Below, one piece after another: positions 22,449 to 22,762 of a DNA stretch of 22,762 bases. Position numbers and translations under genes: made by a program. Location: assembly GCA_041678625.1 (NCBI GenBank), contig JBAYNS010000007.1, forward strand, positions 1 to 22,762, given 5' to 3'. Below the pieces are notes generated by a model, which worked only from the letters and a program-made list of their open reading frames with translations, did not search any database and was not told where the DNA came from. Numbering within the stretch: position 1 is the stretch's first letter; each line of letters opens with the position of its first letter. Source of the stretch: JBAYNS01 sp041678625. GTDB taxonomy: Bacteria > Patescibacteriota > Gracilibacteria > Peribacterales > Peribacteraceae.

Positions 22449-22762
22449 CGAATGATGCCAATTCTGTCCTCAATCTCCTGATTGACGAATATCTTCTTCC
22501 GTCCGTACTTCATGCGGCTGTACTCTTTGACGAGCCCGCCGAGTTTTTCGTTGCGCTGTGATTCATCGTAAATCGTGGTCATGCTGAAGGGGCGCGAAGG
22601 AACGTTGTTGATATTGAGTTTGCAGTAGCAGCTGAAATTCGGAATGCCGATCACGTCCTGCTCGGAGAGCACCGGCGCATATTCCTTTGCCATATACTCG
22701 GCATCTTCCGCACCGACTTTAAAGCTCATAATGGTGCCGACGTTACCGAAGATGGCATCGCG
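22445..22762 (-). CDS. C-terminal fragment of a TraG/VirD4-like conjugation-type ATPase (5' end outside)
   Basis: The frame enters from the right edge and gives the last 105 residues. RDAIFGNVGTIMSFKVG, AEDAEYMAKEYAP, LSEQDVIGIPNFSCYCKL and the NNVPSRPFSM block match the C-terminal part of large ATPases annotated as TraG/VirD4-like or 'type IV secretory DNA-binding' proteins, widespread in CPR genomes. The RDAIFGNVGT stretch is the sensor region after the Walker B motif; the Walker A and B motifs themselves lie outside the window. A role in DNA uptake or pilus-type transport is plausible but not shown. Confidence 0.6.
   Translation of the reverse strand, partial: RDAIFGNVGTIMSFKVGAEDAEYMAKEYAPVLSEQDVIGIPNFSCYCKLNINNVPSRPFSMTTIYDESQRNEKLGGLVKEYSRMKYGRKKIFVNQEIEDRIGIIR

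Overview
The window looks like a chromosomal piece of a Candidate Phyla Radiation (Patescibacteria) genome, most probably of the Peregrinibacteria/Peribacteria type. This is an inference from compact housekeeping genes, the style of the RpoD, DnaG, Der, MltG and TraG-like proteins, TGA used as a normal stop, and an almost complete lack of Shine-Dalgarno sequences. No rRNA, tRNA or CRISPR array was seen.

Left part (1-8913): an AT-rich accessory island with defence-like genes. In order: a RhuM-family protein cut by the window edge; a 750-bp gene-free stretch with a 160-bp direct repeat and a GC-rich palindrome; a PIN-like (DUF4935) nuclease; a putative PD-(D/E)XK nuclease; a Ser/Thr kinase fused to a possible barrel domain; a broken small HTH gene (copy A); an EcoRI-type adenine methyltransferase in an operon with a DUF262-HNH protein, probably a restriction-modification pair; and a small protein (copy B) related to copy A. 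The last 14 codons of rpoD occur three times here (5999-6040, 8542-8583 and the real end at 8914-8955). The extra copies are diverged mostly at synonymous positions, as expected for attachment sites of elements that integrate into the 3' end of rpoD and carry a replacement end. The island therefore looks built by successive insertions at rpoD.

Middle part (8914-14850, minus strand): a core cluster reading rsmB/F-like rRNA m5C methyltransferase, KAS III-like ketoacyl synthase, dnaG, rpoD. RpoD carries an unusual C-terminal four-cysteine zinc-ribbon tail, and the attachment sequence lies in it.

Right part (14850-22762): two hypothetical genes (convergent, overlapping), leuS, der, a LOG-family protein, a small secreted protein, mltG, ybaB/ebfC and the C-terminal end of a TraG/VirD4-like ATPase.

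Two genome-wide habits show here. First, most operon-leading genes have a TANNNT -10 box ending only 6-10 bases before the start codon, which points to leaderless transcripts. Second, heptanucleotide tandem arrays arranged as inverted pairs occur at three places, one of them inside the coding sequence of the rRNA methyltransferase.
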